Source: an uncultured Alphaproteobacteria bacterium
GTDB taxonomy: Bacteria > Pseudomonadota > Alphaproteobacteria > Sphingomonadales > Sphingomonadaceae
Assembly (NCBI GenBank): GCA_903934325.1
Contig: CAIZNH010000044.1
Location: forward strand, 124,001-188,000
DNA length: 64,000 bases
Direction: 5' to 3'
Below the pieces are notes generated by a model that saw nothing but the letters and a program-made list of their open reading frames with translations, made no database searches and was not told the origin of the DNA. Shown one piece after another: positions 32,950 to 42,385 of this stretch (positions are counted from its first letter, which is position 1; the number at the start of each line of letters is the position of its first letter). The translations under genes and the position numbers were made by a program.

Positions 32950-35169
32950 ATGAACCCGCGCAACCTTGTCCCTGTCCTGACGCAAGTTTCCGCCGCCGCG
33001 CTGATGGCCGGGATGGCCGCCGCGCCGCAGGCCGCGTTGGCCGAGGATGCTCACGCGCACCACCACGCGCCTGCAATCCCGCAAGGAACCGGCTATTTCG
33101 CGAGCGACAGCACGCTGCCTTTCCTTGCGCCTGATTTCACGAAGATTTCCGAAGACGACTACATCCCCGCCTTCGAACAGGGCATGGCGATCGAGAAGGC
33201 CGAAGTCGCTGCGATCATCGCCAATCCGGAAAAAGCCACCTTCGCGAACACCATTGTCGCGCTGGAGAAGGCGGGCCGGATGCTCGGCCGGGTGGAGCGG
33301 GTGTTCTATGCGCTCACCGGCGCCAACACCACCGACCGGCTCGATGCGATCGACACCGAAATCAGCCCGAAGCTTTCGGCCCATAATGATTCGATCACGC
33401 TCGATCCGGCGCTGTTTGCGCGGGTGAAGGCGGTTTACGATGCGCGCGCCAGCCTCGGCCTGACGCTCGAACAGGGCCGGCTGCTGGAGGAGACCTACAA
33501 GCGCATGGTTCACGCCGGCGCGCTGCTCACCCCGGCACAGCGCGAGGAGGTGAAGGCGATCAATGGCGAGCTGTCCACGCTCGCCACCGAATTCGGCCAG
33601 AAGGTGCGCGCCGCAACCAATGCCCAGCCGCTGATCGTCGATACCGCCGCTGAACTGGCAGGCCTGTCTGAGGCCGATATCAAGGCGGCGGCCGATCTGG
33701 CGGCGGCCAAGGGGCACCCGGGCAAGTTCGCCATCGCGCTCCAGAACACGACGCAGCAGCCGCTGCTTCCTTCGCTCGAGAACCGCGCCACCCGCGAGGC
33801 GCTGTTCAAACTGAGCTATGGCCGCGCCGACGGGGCCAACCCCGAGCATGATACCCGCGTGCTGCTGGCGAAGATCGCCACCCTGCGCGCGAAGAAGGCC
33901 GCGCTGTTCGGCGAGCCCGACTGGGCGAGCTACACCATGTATGACCGCATGGCGAAAAAGCCCGCGACAGCGCTTGGTTTCATGGAGCAGATGGTCCCCG
34001 CTCTGGCCGCCACCCAGCGGCGCGAGGCCGCGATGCTGACGCAAGCGATCAAGGCCGATGGCGGCGATTACACCGTCCAGCCGTGGGACTGGTATCGCTA
34101 TGCCAACCGCATCAAGGCGACCCGCTACGATCTCGACGAGGATGCAGTCGCGCAATATTTCCAGCTCGACAAGGTGCTGGAAGACGGCGTGTTCTACGCT
34201 GCGGGCAAGCTCTACGGCCTCAGCTTCAAGCGCCGCACCGATCTGCCGGTCTACCACCCCGATGTGTGGGTCTACACCGTCTATGACGCCGACGGCTCGG
34301 AGCTCGGCCTGTTCTACTTCGATCCCTTCCAGCGCCCTTCCAAGCGCGGGGGTGCGTGGATGAGCAACTTCGTCGACCAGAGCGAGACCTGGGGCACCAA
34401 GCCGGTGATCTACAACGTGCTCAACATCCCCAAGGCCGCGCCGGGCGAAGTGCAGCTTGTCAGCTTCGATGATGTCGGCACCACCTTCCACGAATTCGGC
34501 CACGCGCTGCACGGGCTGTTCGCCAGCCAGCAGTTCGAGAGCCTCTCGGGCACGGCGACGGCGCGCGACTTTGTGGAATATCCCAGCCAGGTCAACGAGA
34601 TGTGGGCGACTGATCCGCAAGTGCTGCAGAACTATGCCAAGCACTACAAGGCCGGCGAGACCATCCCGATGGCGCTGGTCGAGAAGATCGAGGCCGCGTC
34701 CAAGTTCAACCAGGGCTATGATTTCGGCGAGACCGTGGCCGCCGCCCTGCTCGACATGAAGTGGGCAGCCCTCACCCCGGAAGCTGCCGCCGCGATCGAC
34801 ACGCCGGAGGAAGTCGACGCCTTCGAGACCCGCGCCCTGAAGGAACTCGGCCTTGAGGTGGACCTCGTGCCGCCGCGCTATCGCTCGACCTATTTCAACC
34901 ACATCTTCAGCGATCCGGCGGGCTATTCGGCGGGCTATTACAGCTACTTGTGGACCGAAATGCTCGACCGCGACAGCCGCAAGTGGTTCCGCGACAATGG
35001 CGGGCTGACCCGCGCCAATGGCGATCATTACCGCAAGACCGTGCTGAGCCGCGGCGGGACGATGGACTATTTCGAGATGTTCCAGAACTTCGCCGGTCGC
35101 CAGCCCGATGTCCAGCCGATGCTGGAAGCGCGCGGGCTTGCGGGCGGGGAAAGCAGCGGCGGCGAGTAA
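32950..35169 (+). CDS. M3 family metallopeptidase (peptidyl-dipeptidase Dcp-like), exported
   Basis: A 739-residue zinc peptidase. It has an N-terminal signal peptide (VPVLTQVSAAALMAGMAAAP ending in QAALAEDA), a His-rich mature start (AHAHHHAP), a long helical domain, and the catalytic motif FHEFGHALHGLF with His514 and His518, with the third ligand Glu in SGTATARDFVEYPSQ. Near the C terminus, AGYSAGYYSYLWTEMLDRD is typical of Dcp. It probably releases dipeptides from peptides in the periplasm. The start at 32950 is chosen because the upstream frame is arginine-rich and lacks a signal sequence. Confidence 0.93.
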   Translation: MNPRNLVPVLTQVSAAALMAGMAAAPQAALAEDAHAHHHAPAIPQGTGYFASDSTLPFLAPDFTKISEDDYIPAFEQGMAIEKAEVAAIIANPEKATFANTIVALEKAGRMLGRVERVFYALTGANTTDRLDAIDTEISPKLSAHNDSITLDPALFARVKAVYDARASLGLTLEQGRLLEETYKRMVHAGALLTPAQREEVKAINGELSTLATEFGQKVRAATNAQPLIVDTAAELAGLSEADIKAAADLAAAKGHPGKFAIALQNTTQQPLLPSLENRATREALFKLSYGRADGANPEHDTRVLLAKIATLRAKKAALFGEPDWASYTMYDRMAKKPATALGFMEQMVPALAATQRREAAMLTQAIKADGGDYTVQPWDWYRYANRIKATRYDLDEDAVAQYFQLDKVLEDGVFYAAGKLYGLSFKRRTDLPVYHPDVWVYTVYDADGSELGLFYFDPFQRPSKRGGAWMSNFVDQSETWGTKPVIYNVLNIPKAAPGEVQLVSFDDVGTTFHEFGHALHGLFASQQFESLSGTATARDFVEYPSQVNEMWATDPQVLQNYAKHYKAGETIPMALVEKIEAASKFNQGYDFGETVAAALLDMKWAALTPEAAAAIDTPEEVDAFETRALKELGLEVDLVPPRYRSTYFNHIFSDPAGYSAGYYSYLWTEMLDRDSRKWFRDNGGLTRANGDHYRKTVLSRGGTMDYFEMFQNFAGRQPDVQPMLEARGLAGGESSGGE

Positions 35170-35196
35170 CCCCGCAGACCGGCGCAGGGCCGGGGA

Positions 35197-35736
35197 CTAG
35201 CTCTCCGGCCCCAGCTGCGGATCGAGATCGCGCGGCCGCGCGAAATGCGCCAGCTTTGCGCAGTAGCGCTTGATCTGTCTCCAGTGCTCAATCTCGCATT
35301 CCAGCACGGCGAAGGCGGCGGTGGGGAACTTCACCACGGCCTCGCGGAACAGATCGTTTTCCTTGGACGGCGAGACCAGTTCGAGCAGCGTGTCGTGCAG
35401 GCCCGGATTGTGCCCGACGATCAGGATCGCCTCGGCCTCGTCATCGCCGCTCCCGGCATGGGCCTCGATCGTCTCGATGATGGTGTCGTAGCTCGCAAGG
35501 TAGAGCTTCTGGTCATAGACCGGCGTGATCTCGGGCAGGGCGCCCTCCAGCGTCAGCTTCACCCGCACGGCGGGAGAGGCGATCACTCTGTCCCACTTCA
35601 CCCCGTGATTGCGGATATGATCCCCGATCAGCTGCGCGCCCTTCTTCCCGCGCGCATTGAGCCCGCGGTCGAAATCGCGCTGGTTCATGTCGTCCCAGTC
35701 CGATTTGGCGTGACGCAGGAGACCAAGGATCTTCAC
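35197..35736 (-). CDS. sixA: Histidine phosphatase family protein, SixA-like
   Basis: A 179-residue histidine phosphatase. The phosphate-binding loop is LGLLRHAKSDW (Arg8, His9), followed by RGLNARGKKGAQLIGDHI, VIASPAVRVKLT and the second catalytic His in ILIVGHNPGLHDTL. SixA removes phosphate from phosphohistidine domains. The match to the SixA subgroup is by motif and length. Its start overlaps the end of the helicase gene by four bases. Confidence 0.88.
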   Translation of the reverse strand: MKILGLLRHAKSDWDDMNQRDFDRGLNARGKKGAQLIGDHIRNHGVKWDRVIASPAVRVKLTLEGALPEITPVYDQKLYLASYDTIIETIEAHAGSGDDEAEAILIVGHNPGLHDTLLELVSPSKENDLFREAVVKFPTAAFAVLECEIEHWRQIKRYCAKLAHFARPRDLDPQLGPES

Positions 35737-38372
35737 GGCAGAACGGCTCCCTTGGCGCTGGCGGGCGATGGCATGGACAGATTGTTTCCAACACCAGCCG
35801 CGATGCGTTGTAAAGCCTGATCAAGCGTGACGCGCAACACCGGCGTGCCGGGCGGGAAGGCGGCTTGCAGGCGCGTGGGGAAGGCGGGCGAGAGCATGAC
35901 GAAGTGGCCCGCGTCATCCTTGCTACGGATCAACCGCCCAAAGGCCTGCGCCAGCCGCGCGCGGATGATCCGGTCGTCATAGGCAGAGCCGCCGCCTGCC
36001 AGCCTGCGCGCCTTGTGCAGGATATCGGGGCGCGGCCATGGCACCTGCTCCATCACCACGCAGCGCAAGCTGTGGCCGGGCACATCCACCCCGTCACGCA
36101 GGGCGTCCGTGCCGATCAGGCTGGCGCGCGGATCGTCGCGGAAAATGTCGACGAGCGTGCCGGTGTCGATCGGATCGACGTGCTGGGCATAGACCGGCAG
36201 GCCCGCCCGCGCGAGGCGATCGGCGATGCGGCCATGCACGCTGCGCAGCCGCCGGATTGCAGTGAACAAGCCGAGCACGCCGCCGCCTGACGCCTCGATG
36301 ATCCTTGCATAGGCCCCTGCCAGCGCGGGCAGATCGCCCTTGGCGATATCGGTGACGATCAGCACTTCGGCGCGGGTGGCGTAATCGAACGGGCTGTCGG
36401 CGGCGGAGAGCAGCGGGGCCACCTCGACATGACCCGCGCCCGAACGCGCCACGGCGCTCGTCCAGCGGTCGTCGTCCTGCGTCCTGTCCGTCAGGGTCGC
36501 GCTCGTCAGCATCACCCCGTGCGCGGGTTCCAGCACCACGCGGGCGAAGGGCTTCATCGGATCGAGCCAGCGACGATGGATCGCCACGTCGAACTCGCGC
36601 GCGTCGGAACGGTCAACCGCGAGCCAGTCGACGAATTCGGGATCAGCCGGGCCGCCGAGCCGATCAAGCAGGGATTCCCACGCGGCGATCAGGTCAATCC
36701 GCCAGCCCAGCGCGAAGCGCGCGCCTTCGATCCGCGCGCGCCCTTGCGCGTCGAGCCAGTCGGGCGGTTCGGCCAGAATGGCTTCGAGCCTGCCGCCCAG
36801 CCGGATCAGCGGCACGCGGATGCTGGCCAGCGCCTCTGCGGCTGCACTGGCGGCCTCGATCACTTCGCCTGGGAGGCCCGCCGCCTCGGTCTCGATGCCG
36901 TAGCCCGCGTCAATCCCGCCGCTCTCGTCGCGGGCATAGGTGGCGGTGCGCACCGCGGCGAGCAGGGCTTCCAAGGGGCCGAAGGGCGTATTTTCCGCGA
37001 GGCGTTGCAGCCAGCCGTCAGACGGGAGCAATTGCCCGGCCTTGCAGGCAGCCGTGATGGCCTCGGCCCCGGCCTCGTCATAGCTGGCAAGGTCAGCGAG
37101 CCGCGCAGAAAGCCCGCGTCTGCGCCCGCGCGATTCCTTTTCCGGGCCGATTATCCAGCGTCTGAGTTCGATGGTCTCCTGCCCGCTGAGCGTTGCCGCA
37201 AAGGTGCTGTCCGCCGCGTCGAACACATGGTGGCCTTCGTCGAAGATCAACCGCGTCGGGCGTTGGTTCGGATCGCGCGCGCGCGCCGCATTGACCATCA
37301 CCAGCGCATGATTGGCGATCACCAGATCGGCCTGCGCAGAATCGCGCGCGGCGCGCTCGATGAAGCACTTCCGGTAATGCGGGCAGCCGGCATAGATGCA
37401 CTCGCCGCGCTGGTCGGTGAGCGCCGCGATCCCGCGCTTCCTGAACAGCGTGCCGAGCCAGCCGGGTAGATCGCCGCCGATCATGTCGCCGTCGCGGGTA
37501 TAGGCCCCCCAGCGCGCGACCAGCTGGGCGAGCACCGCTGCGCGCCCCGCAAAGCCGCCTTGCAGCGCGTCCTCCAGATTGAGCAGGCAGAGGTAATTCT
37601 CGCGGCCCTTCCTCACCACCACCGGCGGGGTGCCGTCGCCGCGCTTGGCAGGCCATGCGCGGCGGCTTTCGGCGCGCAATTGCCGTTGCAGGTTCTTGGT
37701 GAAGGTCGAGACCCACACCGTGCCGCCCGCCTGCTCTGCCCAGAGCGAGGCAGGGGCGAGGTAGCCCAGCGTCTTGCCGATGCCCGTGCCTGCCTGCGCC
37801 AGCGCCAGATGCGGGCGGCCGGGGGCGGAGCGGGGGGCGAAGATGCGCGCGGCGTCCTGCGCATAGGCGCGCTGGCCTTCGCGGCTTTCCGCGCCCTCTC
37901 CGGTAAGGCGGGCAAGCTGGGCGGAGACAGCCTCGGGCGCGAGTTCGATCTGGCGCGGGGCGGGGCGCTCGCCGGCCTCCTCCCATTCGGGCAGGCGCGC
38001 GAACAGCCAGCGCTCGGCCCGGTCGGGCTTGGCGATGTGGGGCTTCAAGACCTGCGCCCAGGGCCAGCGCAGGCGTTCCAGCGATTGCAGCGCCGACCAT
38101 GCGCCCTCACGCTCAGGCCATGCGGCATCGCGGCAGGTGGCGATCAGCGTGCCTGCGGCCTGCTGGAGCAGGGCGGGGACATCGGCGTCGCTTTCGGGCA
38201 CGGCGAGGCCCAGCGCCTCGGCAAGGCCGCGCGGGGTGGGCACGCAGAAGCGCGCCGGATGGATGAAAGCGAAGGCTTCGAGCAGGTCGAGCCCCGAGAG
38301 ATCGGGATAGCCCAGCCGGCTCGCCACCAGCGGGGCATTGATCAGCAGCACCGGCGTATCGGCGGCGGCCAT
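35733..38372 (-). CDS. ATP-dependent DNA helicase, DinG/XPD-like
   Basis: An 879-residue superfamily 2 helicase. Walker A is LAQAGTGIGKTLGYLAP. The iron-sulfur cluster cysteines are in RENYLCLLN and GECIYAGCPHYRKC, and Walker B is LIFDEGHHVFD (DEGH). The C-terminal motor has LGLFTAIRRLRSVHGRIADRL, IGTDALRDGVDVPG and RLAQAFGRLIRSKDDAGHFV. These are features of the DinG/YoaA iron-sulfur helicases of DNA repair. The N-terminal 190 residues are less conserved. ATG at 38372 is used; the reading frame extends further upstream, but that part looks non-coding. Confidence 0.9.
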   Translation of the reverse strand: MAAADTPVLLINAPLVASRLGYPDLSGLDLLEAFAFIHPARFCVPTPRGLAEALGLAVPESDADVPALLQQAAGTLIATCRDAAWPEREGAWSALQSLERLRWPWAQVLKPHIAKPDRAERWLFARLPEWEEAGERPAPRQIELAPEAVSAQLARLTGEGAESREGQRAYAQDAARIFAPRSAPGRPHLALAQAGTGIGKTLGYLAPASLWAEQAGGTVWVSTFTKNLQRQLRAESRRAWPAKRGDGTPPVVVRKGRENYLCLLNLEDALQGGFAGRAAVLAQLVARWGAYTRDGDMIGGDLPGWLGTLFRKRGIAALTDQRGECIYAGCPHYRKCFIERAARDSAQADLVIANHALVMVNAARARDPNQRPTRLIFDEGHHVFDAADSTFAATLSGQETIELRRWIIGPEKESRGRRRGLSARLADLASYDEAGAEAITAACKAGQLLPSDGWLQRLAENTPFGPLEALLAAVRTATYARDESGGIDAGYGIETEAAGLPGEVIEAASAAAEALASIRVPLIRLGGRLEAILAEPPDWLDAQGRARIEGARFALGWRIDLIAAWESLLDRLGGPADPEFVDWLAVDRSDAREFDVAIHRRWLDPMKPFARVVLEPAHGVMLTSATLTDRTQDDDRWTSAVARSGAGHVEVAPLLSAADSPFDYATRAEVLIVTDIAKGDLPALAGAYARIIEASGGGVLGLFTAIRRLRSVHGRIADRLARAGLPVYAQHVDPIDTGTLVDIFRDDPRASLIGTDALRDGVDVPGHSLRCVVMEQVPWPRPDILHKARRLAGGGSAYDDRIIRARLAQAFGRLIRSKDDAGHFVMLSPAFPTRLQAAFPPGTPVLRVTLDQALQRIAAGVGNNLSMPSPASAKGAVLP

Positions 38373-38677
38373 GATCGCGTCGCCCTTGGACACGGCCTGG
38401 GTGGCGCCTGCGGAGGAGCGCACCCCCCCATCACGCAACCAATGCCCGCCATGGCTGGCATGAAGCGCGGGGATGAGCAGGGGTTGGGGCGGAGATGATG
38501 GCTCTATCACAGCGGTTAGCTTGGGGTTTTGCCTGCGCAAAGTAAACGCCGCGCTCCACAGCTGCGGCGGGTTTGGGGGTGGGGCAGGGCAGCGCATGAT
38601 CGCCGCCAGACCCCGCTCAGACCCCCTCCAGCCCCGTTATGGCGCGCTGATGGGCCTTTTGCCGCGTGTTTCCGCCG

Positions 38678-38693
38678 TGTTTCACGTGAAACA
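38678..38693. promoter_or_regulatory. parS centromere site (ParB-binding)
   Basis: tgtttcacgtgaaaca is a perfect 16-bp palindrome identical to the consensus bacterial parS sequence bound by ParB. It lies in the 366-bp gap between the helicase gene (start 38372) and lysK (start 38739), which otherwise holds no gene I can support. Chromosomal parS sites cluster near the replication origin in most bacteria, so the window may lie in the origin-proximal region. No parA, parB or dnaA is visible here. Confidence 0.85.
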
Positions 38694-38738
38694 TTGGTGT
38701 TGCCAGCATCGCTGCCATGCGTGATAGGCGCGACCGCT

Positions 38739-40352
38739 ATGACCACACCCGAAGAACTCGTTTCCGCAGCCCAGAATTCCAAGGCCTGGCCGTTTCAGGA
38801 GGCCCAGCGCCTTGCCAAGCGGATGCCGCAGGGGAAGCCCGGAGGGGTGCTGTTCGAGACCGGCTATGGTCCCTCGGGCCTGCCGCATATCGGCACCTTC
38901 CAGGAAGTGCTGCGCACCACGCTGGTCCGCCGTGCCTATGAAGCGCTGACCGGCGGCGCGCCGACGCGGCTGGTGGCCTTTTCGGACGACCTCGATGGCC
39001 TTCGCAAGGTGCCCGACAACGTCCCCAATCAGGCGATGCTGACCGAGCACCTCGGCAAGCCCCTGTCGCGCATCCCCGATCCCTTTGAAAAGTTTGAAAG
39101 TTTCGCGGCGCATAACAATGCGATGCTGCGGGAGTTTCTCGATCGTTTCGGGTTCGAATATGAATTCGTCAGCTCGTCCGATTGCTACAATTCGGGCCGG
39201 TTCGACGATGCGCTGAAGGGCGTGCTCGCCAATTTCGGCGCGATCATGGAGATCATGCTCCCCACACTCGGGGAGGAGCGCCGCAAGACCTATTCCCCCG
39301 TCATGCCGATTTCGCCCACCACCGGCGCGGTGCTGCAGGTGCCGATCGAGGTGGTTGATGCCGCCGCGGGCCTGATCCGCTTCACCGACGAGGACGGCTC
39401 TGTGGTCGAACAGTCGGCTCTGAGCGGCATGGCCAAGTGCCAGTGGAAGGTCGACTGGGCGATGCGCTGGGTCGCACTTGGCGTCGATTACGAGATGTAT
39501 GGCAAGGACTTGACCGATAGCGGCATCCAGTCGGGCAAGATCGCCCGCGTATTGGGCGGACACAAGCCCGAAGGCCTGATCTACGAGTTGTTCCTTGATG
39601 CCAAGGGCGAAAAGATCTCCAAGTCCAAGGGAAATGGCCTGTCGATCGAGCAGTGGCTGCAATATGGCAGCGAGGAGAGCCTCGGCTACTATATCTTCGC
39701 CAATCCCAAGAGCGCCAAGCAATTGCACGCAGGGGTCATTCCCAAGGCGATTGACGATTACTGGCAGTTCCGCACCGCCTTGCCGACGCAGGATATCGAC
39801 AAGCAGTTGGGCAATCCGGTGTGGCACCTGTTGCGCACCGGCCAGCACCATGACGGGGCTGAAGCCCCGGGCGCGGGCGACAGCCTGCCGGTGCCTTTCA
39901 GCCTGCTGCTGAACCTCGTGGGCGTGCTCGGCGCGGGCGCGACGCGCGAGGCGGTGTGGTCATACCTCGGCAATTATGTCGCGGATGCCGATCCCGCCGC
40001 GCACCCCGCGCTCGATGGGCTGGTGATGAAGGCGCTCGCCTATAACCGCGATTTTGTCGCCTCGACGCTGGCCAAGCGCGCGCCGGTCGATGGCGAGGTC
40101 GCGGCGCTTTGGGCGCTCGATGCGGCGCTCGCCGATGCACCGGCGGACATGAGCGCGGAGGACTTGCAGACCATCGTTTACGAGATCGGCAAGCAGCCCG
40201 AATTCGGCTTCGAGAGCCTGCGGGACTGGTTCAAGGCGCTCTACGAAACCCTGCTCGGATCCGAACAAGGCCCGCGCATGGGCAGCTTCATCGCGCTCTA
40301 CGGAATCCAGCCGAGCCGCCAGCTGATCGCCGAGGCGCTGGCGAAAGCCTAG
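38739..40352 (+). CDS. lysK: Lysine-tRNA ligase, class I
   Basis: Class I LysRS, the archaeal/alphaproteobacterial type, charges tRNA-Lys. The 537-residue protein has the HIGH-type motif GPSGLPHIGTFQEV and the KMSKS-type loop DAKGEKISKSKGNGLS. Further conserved segments are AFSDDLDGLRKVPDN and GVDYEMYGKDLTDSG. It is full length. The ATG at 38739 is 46 bp after parS. It replaces the class II enzyme found in most bacteria. Confidence 0.96.
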   Translation: MTTPEELVSAAQNSKAWPFQEAQRLAKRMPQGKPGGVLFETGYGPSGLPHIGTFQEVLRTTLVRRAYEALTGGAPTRLVAFSDDLDGLRKVPDNVPNQAMLTEHLGKPLSRIPDPFEKFESFAAHNNAMLREFLDRFGFEYEFVSSSDCYNSGRFDDALKGVLANFGAIMEIMLPTLGEERRKTYSPVMPISPTTGAVLQVPIEVVDAAAGLIRFTDEDGSVVEQSALSGMAKCQWKVDWAMRWVALGVDYEMYGKDLTDSGIQSGKIARVLGGHKPEGLIYELFLDAKGEKISKSKGNGLSIEQWLQYGSEESLGYYIFANPKSAKQLHAGVIPKAIDDYWQFRTALPTQDIDKQLGNPVWHLLRTGQHHDGAEAPGAGDSLPVPFSLLLNLVGVLGAGATREAVWSYLGNYVADADPAAHPALDGLVMKALAYNRDFVASTLAKRAPVDGEVAALWALDAALADAPADMSAEDLQTIVYEIGKQPEFGFESLRDWFKALYETLLGSEQGPRMGSFIALYGIQPSRQLIAEALAKA

Positions 40353-40365
40353 CCTTGGCCTGCGC

Positions 40366-41034
40366 CTAGCGCCACTGGCGGGTGCGGTACCACTTGGTGA
40401 TGACGTATTTTGCGCCCTTCACCACCGGCATGCCGGCGTGCATCGTGCCTTCGTTGGGGCTGCCATCGGGAAGGGCGTTGTTCCACACCAGCAGCACGCC
40501 TGGCTTGGGCTCGATCTGGATGCCGATTTCGGTGAACAGCGTCTCGCCGCCTTCCTCGACATCGTTGAGATAGGCCATCGCCGTCCAGCTGCGCTGCCCG
40601 CCGCGCGCTTCCTCCAGCTTCCAGTATTTCTCGCTGACATAGAACCAGTCATTATGCGGCTGGAACTGCTGGCCGGGCAGATAGCGCTGGCCCTGCACCG
40701 CTTCGCCGATCGCGGAATCGAGGCCGAGCAGATCGTCGATCCGGCGCGAGATGCCGCGCACGAAGCTCTCCTCGGGATCAAGGTCGCCGGAGTACGAGGT
40801 GCGGAAACCGCTCGCGTAATCAAGCTCGTGTAGCGAGGAAGGGCGCGCCACATCGTCGATCATGGCGCACAGGCGCTCGCACTCGGCAAGGCTGAGGAAA
40901 TCGCCGATCGCGAAGAGCTCGCAGTGATCGTTTTCGATTTGGTAGACGCCCGGATCTGCTGCCAGCCGCGCGCGCACAAGCGCGCCGACACGGGCGAGGG
41001 CTTCCTGATCGGGCACAAGTTGGGCGGCGCTCAT
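40366..41034 (-). CDS. 2OG-Fe(II) oxygenase, prolyl 4-hydroxylase-like
   Basis: A 222-residue 2-oxoglutarate and iron dependent oxygenase. The iron ligands are His127 and Asp129 (QFQPHNDWF) and His199 (GTMHAGMPV). The 2OG-binding lysine is Lys214 (KYVITKWYR). The central TAMAYLNDVEEGGETLFTEIG is the prolyl 4-hydroxylase alpha-subunit signature. All catalytic residues are intact; the substrate protein is unknown. It converges with lysK (13 bp apart). Confidence 0.92.
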   Translation of the reverse strand: MSAAQLVPDQEALARVGALVRARLAADPGVYQIENDHCELFAIGDFLSLAECERLCAMIDDVARPSSLHELDYASGFRTSYSGDLDPEESFVRGISRRIDDLLGLDSAIGEAVQGQRYLPGQQFQPHNDWFYVSEKYWKLEEARGGQRSWTAMAYLNDVEEGGETLFTEIGIQIEPKPGVLLVWNNALPDGSPNEGTMHAGMPVVKGAKYVITKWYRTRQWR

Positions 41035-41099
41035 GCCCGCCTGTTAGCAAGTGGGGCGCGCGGCGCAATCCTGCACCCGCGCGCCCGGCAACTTGGCTC

Positions 41100-42212
41100 T
41101 TACCAGAAGAAGTCGTGGATCACGTCCACCACTTCGCCGGTGTAGATGTCGACCAGCACGACATCGTCGTAGTAGCGCACCCACTGGTACGGTCCGTAGA
41201 CCGGCGGCAGGCGGTAGGACCACGGATCATTGATGAAGAACCGCGGCTGGAAGAACAGGCTGTCGAGGAAGAAGCCGATATCCAGCCTGTTGTAGCGGTG
41301 CGAGCGGTACGGCGCGAAATAGGGGCCCGGGTGGAACTGGAAGCGGTTGCCGCGCCGGAAGCCGTTCCAGTCATAGTCCCGGTTGCTGCGCCAGCGGTTG
41401 TCCCAGCGGCGGAAATCATTGCGATCCCAGCCGTTCCAGCCGCCATAGCTCCAGCGCCAGTCGTCGCGTCGCCAGTTGCGGCGGTCGCGGCGATAATCGC
41501 GGCGGTCACCATCGCGCCAATCGCCGTCACGCCGACCATCGCGCCAGTCGCCATCACGGCGCCCATCGCGCCAGTCACCTTCGCGTCGCCCATCGCGGCG
41601 GCCATCACCCTGGCCGATGCGGCCGCCGACCGGCTGATCGGCGCGCGCGTCTCCGCCGCGGCCGACATTGACCGGGGGCGGAGGGGTGCCTGCGTCGCGA
41701 CCCTGCCAGCCGCGCGGGTTCTCGCCCCGCCCATTACCGCCACGTCCGTCGCCGCCCCGCCGGTCGCCGCGTTGCCCGCGATCGGGGCGCTGGTCGAAGG
41801 TGTCGGCGCGGCGCTCGGTCTCGGCCGAGGCACGCTGGGCGCGGCGCATCACATCCGTGCCGAAACCGTCGCGGTTGGGGCGCTGTTCGGCGTTGCCCCG
41901 GCGTTCGGCGCGTTCGGCGCGTGCGGGACGCTCGGCGCGGGTCGGGAAGCTGCGCTGCTGCGGGGCTTCGGCCGTCCGGGGCTGTTCGAACCTCGGCGCG
42001 CGCGGTTCGCTGCGGACAGCCGGACGTTCGGTGCGGGCCGGCCGCTCGGCACGGCTCGGCTGAGCGCGCTCGATGCGCATCGGCGGCGGGTCGGAATAGT
42101 CGGGCTGGCGCTCGGGCATGTCTTGCGCGAAGGCAGCGGCGGGAGCAGCGAGGGCAAGCACCAGGGCGAGAGCCGAAAGCGCGCCGCCCCGGGATGTCAG
42201 GGTCTTGGTCAT
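41100..42212 (-). CDS. RcnB-like secreted protein with Arg/Asp-rich repeats
   Basis: A 370-residue exported protein. It has a signal peptide (ALSALALVLALAAPAAAFAQ), a long disordered region very rich in Arg, Glu, Pro and Gly (repeated RAERPAR-type units), then tandem GDWRDGRRD units, an aromatic Trp/Arg/Asn region (WRWSYGGWNGWDRNDFRRWD), and a compact C-terminal end. That C-terminal end (YGPYQWVRYYDDVVLVDIYTG) matches the RcnB family named for nickel/cobalt homeostasis. Start 42212 is chosen for its GGAGG site. Its role here is unknown; the charged repeats suggest binding to envelope polymers or metals. Confidence 0.75.
   Translation of the reverse strand: MTKTLTSRGGALSALALVLALAAPAAAFAQDMPERQPDYSDPPPMRIERAQPSRAERPARTERPAVRSEPRAPRFEQPRTAEAPQQRSFPTRAERPARAERAERRGNAEQRPNRDGFGTDVMRRAQRASAETERRADTFDQRPDRGQRGDRRGGDGRGGNGRGENPRGWQGRDAGTPPPPVNVGRGGDARADQPVGGRIGQGDGRRDGRREGDWRDGRRDGDWRDGRRDGDWRDGDRRDYRRDRRNWRRDDWRWSYGGWNGWDRNDFRRWDNRWRSNRDYDWNGFRRGNRFQFHPGPYFAPYRSHRYNRLDIGFFLDSLFFQPRFFINDPWSYRLPPVYGPYQWVRYYDDVVLVDIYTGEVVDVIHDFFW
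41509..41598 (-). repeat. In-frame 27-bp tandem repeat within the RcnB-like gene
   Basis: About three copies of a 27-bp unit (+ strand core catcgcgccagtcgccatca) encode successive GDWRDGRRD nonapeptides. The unit is a multiple of three, so copy-number change would keep the frame and vary repeat length. Confidence 0.7.
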
Positions 42213-42385
42213 GTGTGCCTCCAGTGTCGCCCGCCCACCACAAGCGGCCAATTGATGCCCCCTGTTAGGCTGCGGCAACTGTCGCAGGGATGAACCGTCA
42301 GTGCGATATTCAGAAAAATATCACCTTGGATGAACAATTCTGCACGCGCTTGACGCGGCGACGATTGGCTCCGAAGGCGCGGGCC

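Noticed and set aside
32869..35028. A 719-residue open frame on the minus strand opposite the M3 peptidase.
   Set aside because: High-GC shadow frame, rich in Arg/His/Gly, with no domain; the plus-strand peptidase has a complete motif set. Similar long antisense frames (for example 1790-3442, 4337-5809, 22868-24472, 26031-27743, 41115-42293, 43855-45432) are rejected for the same reason.
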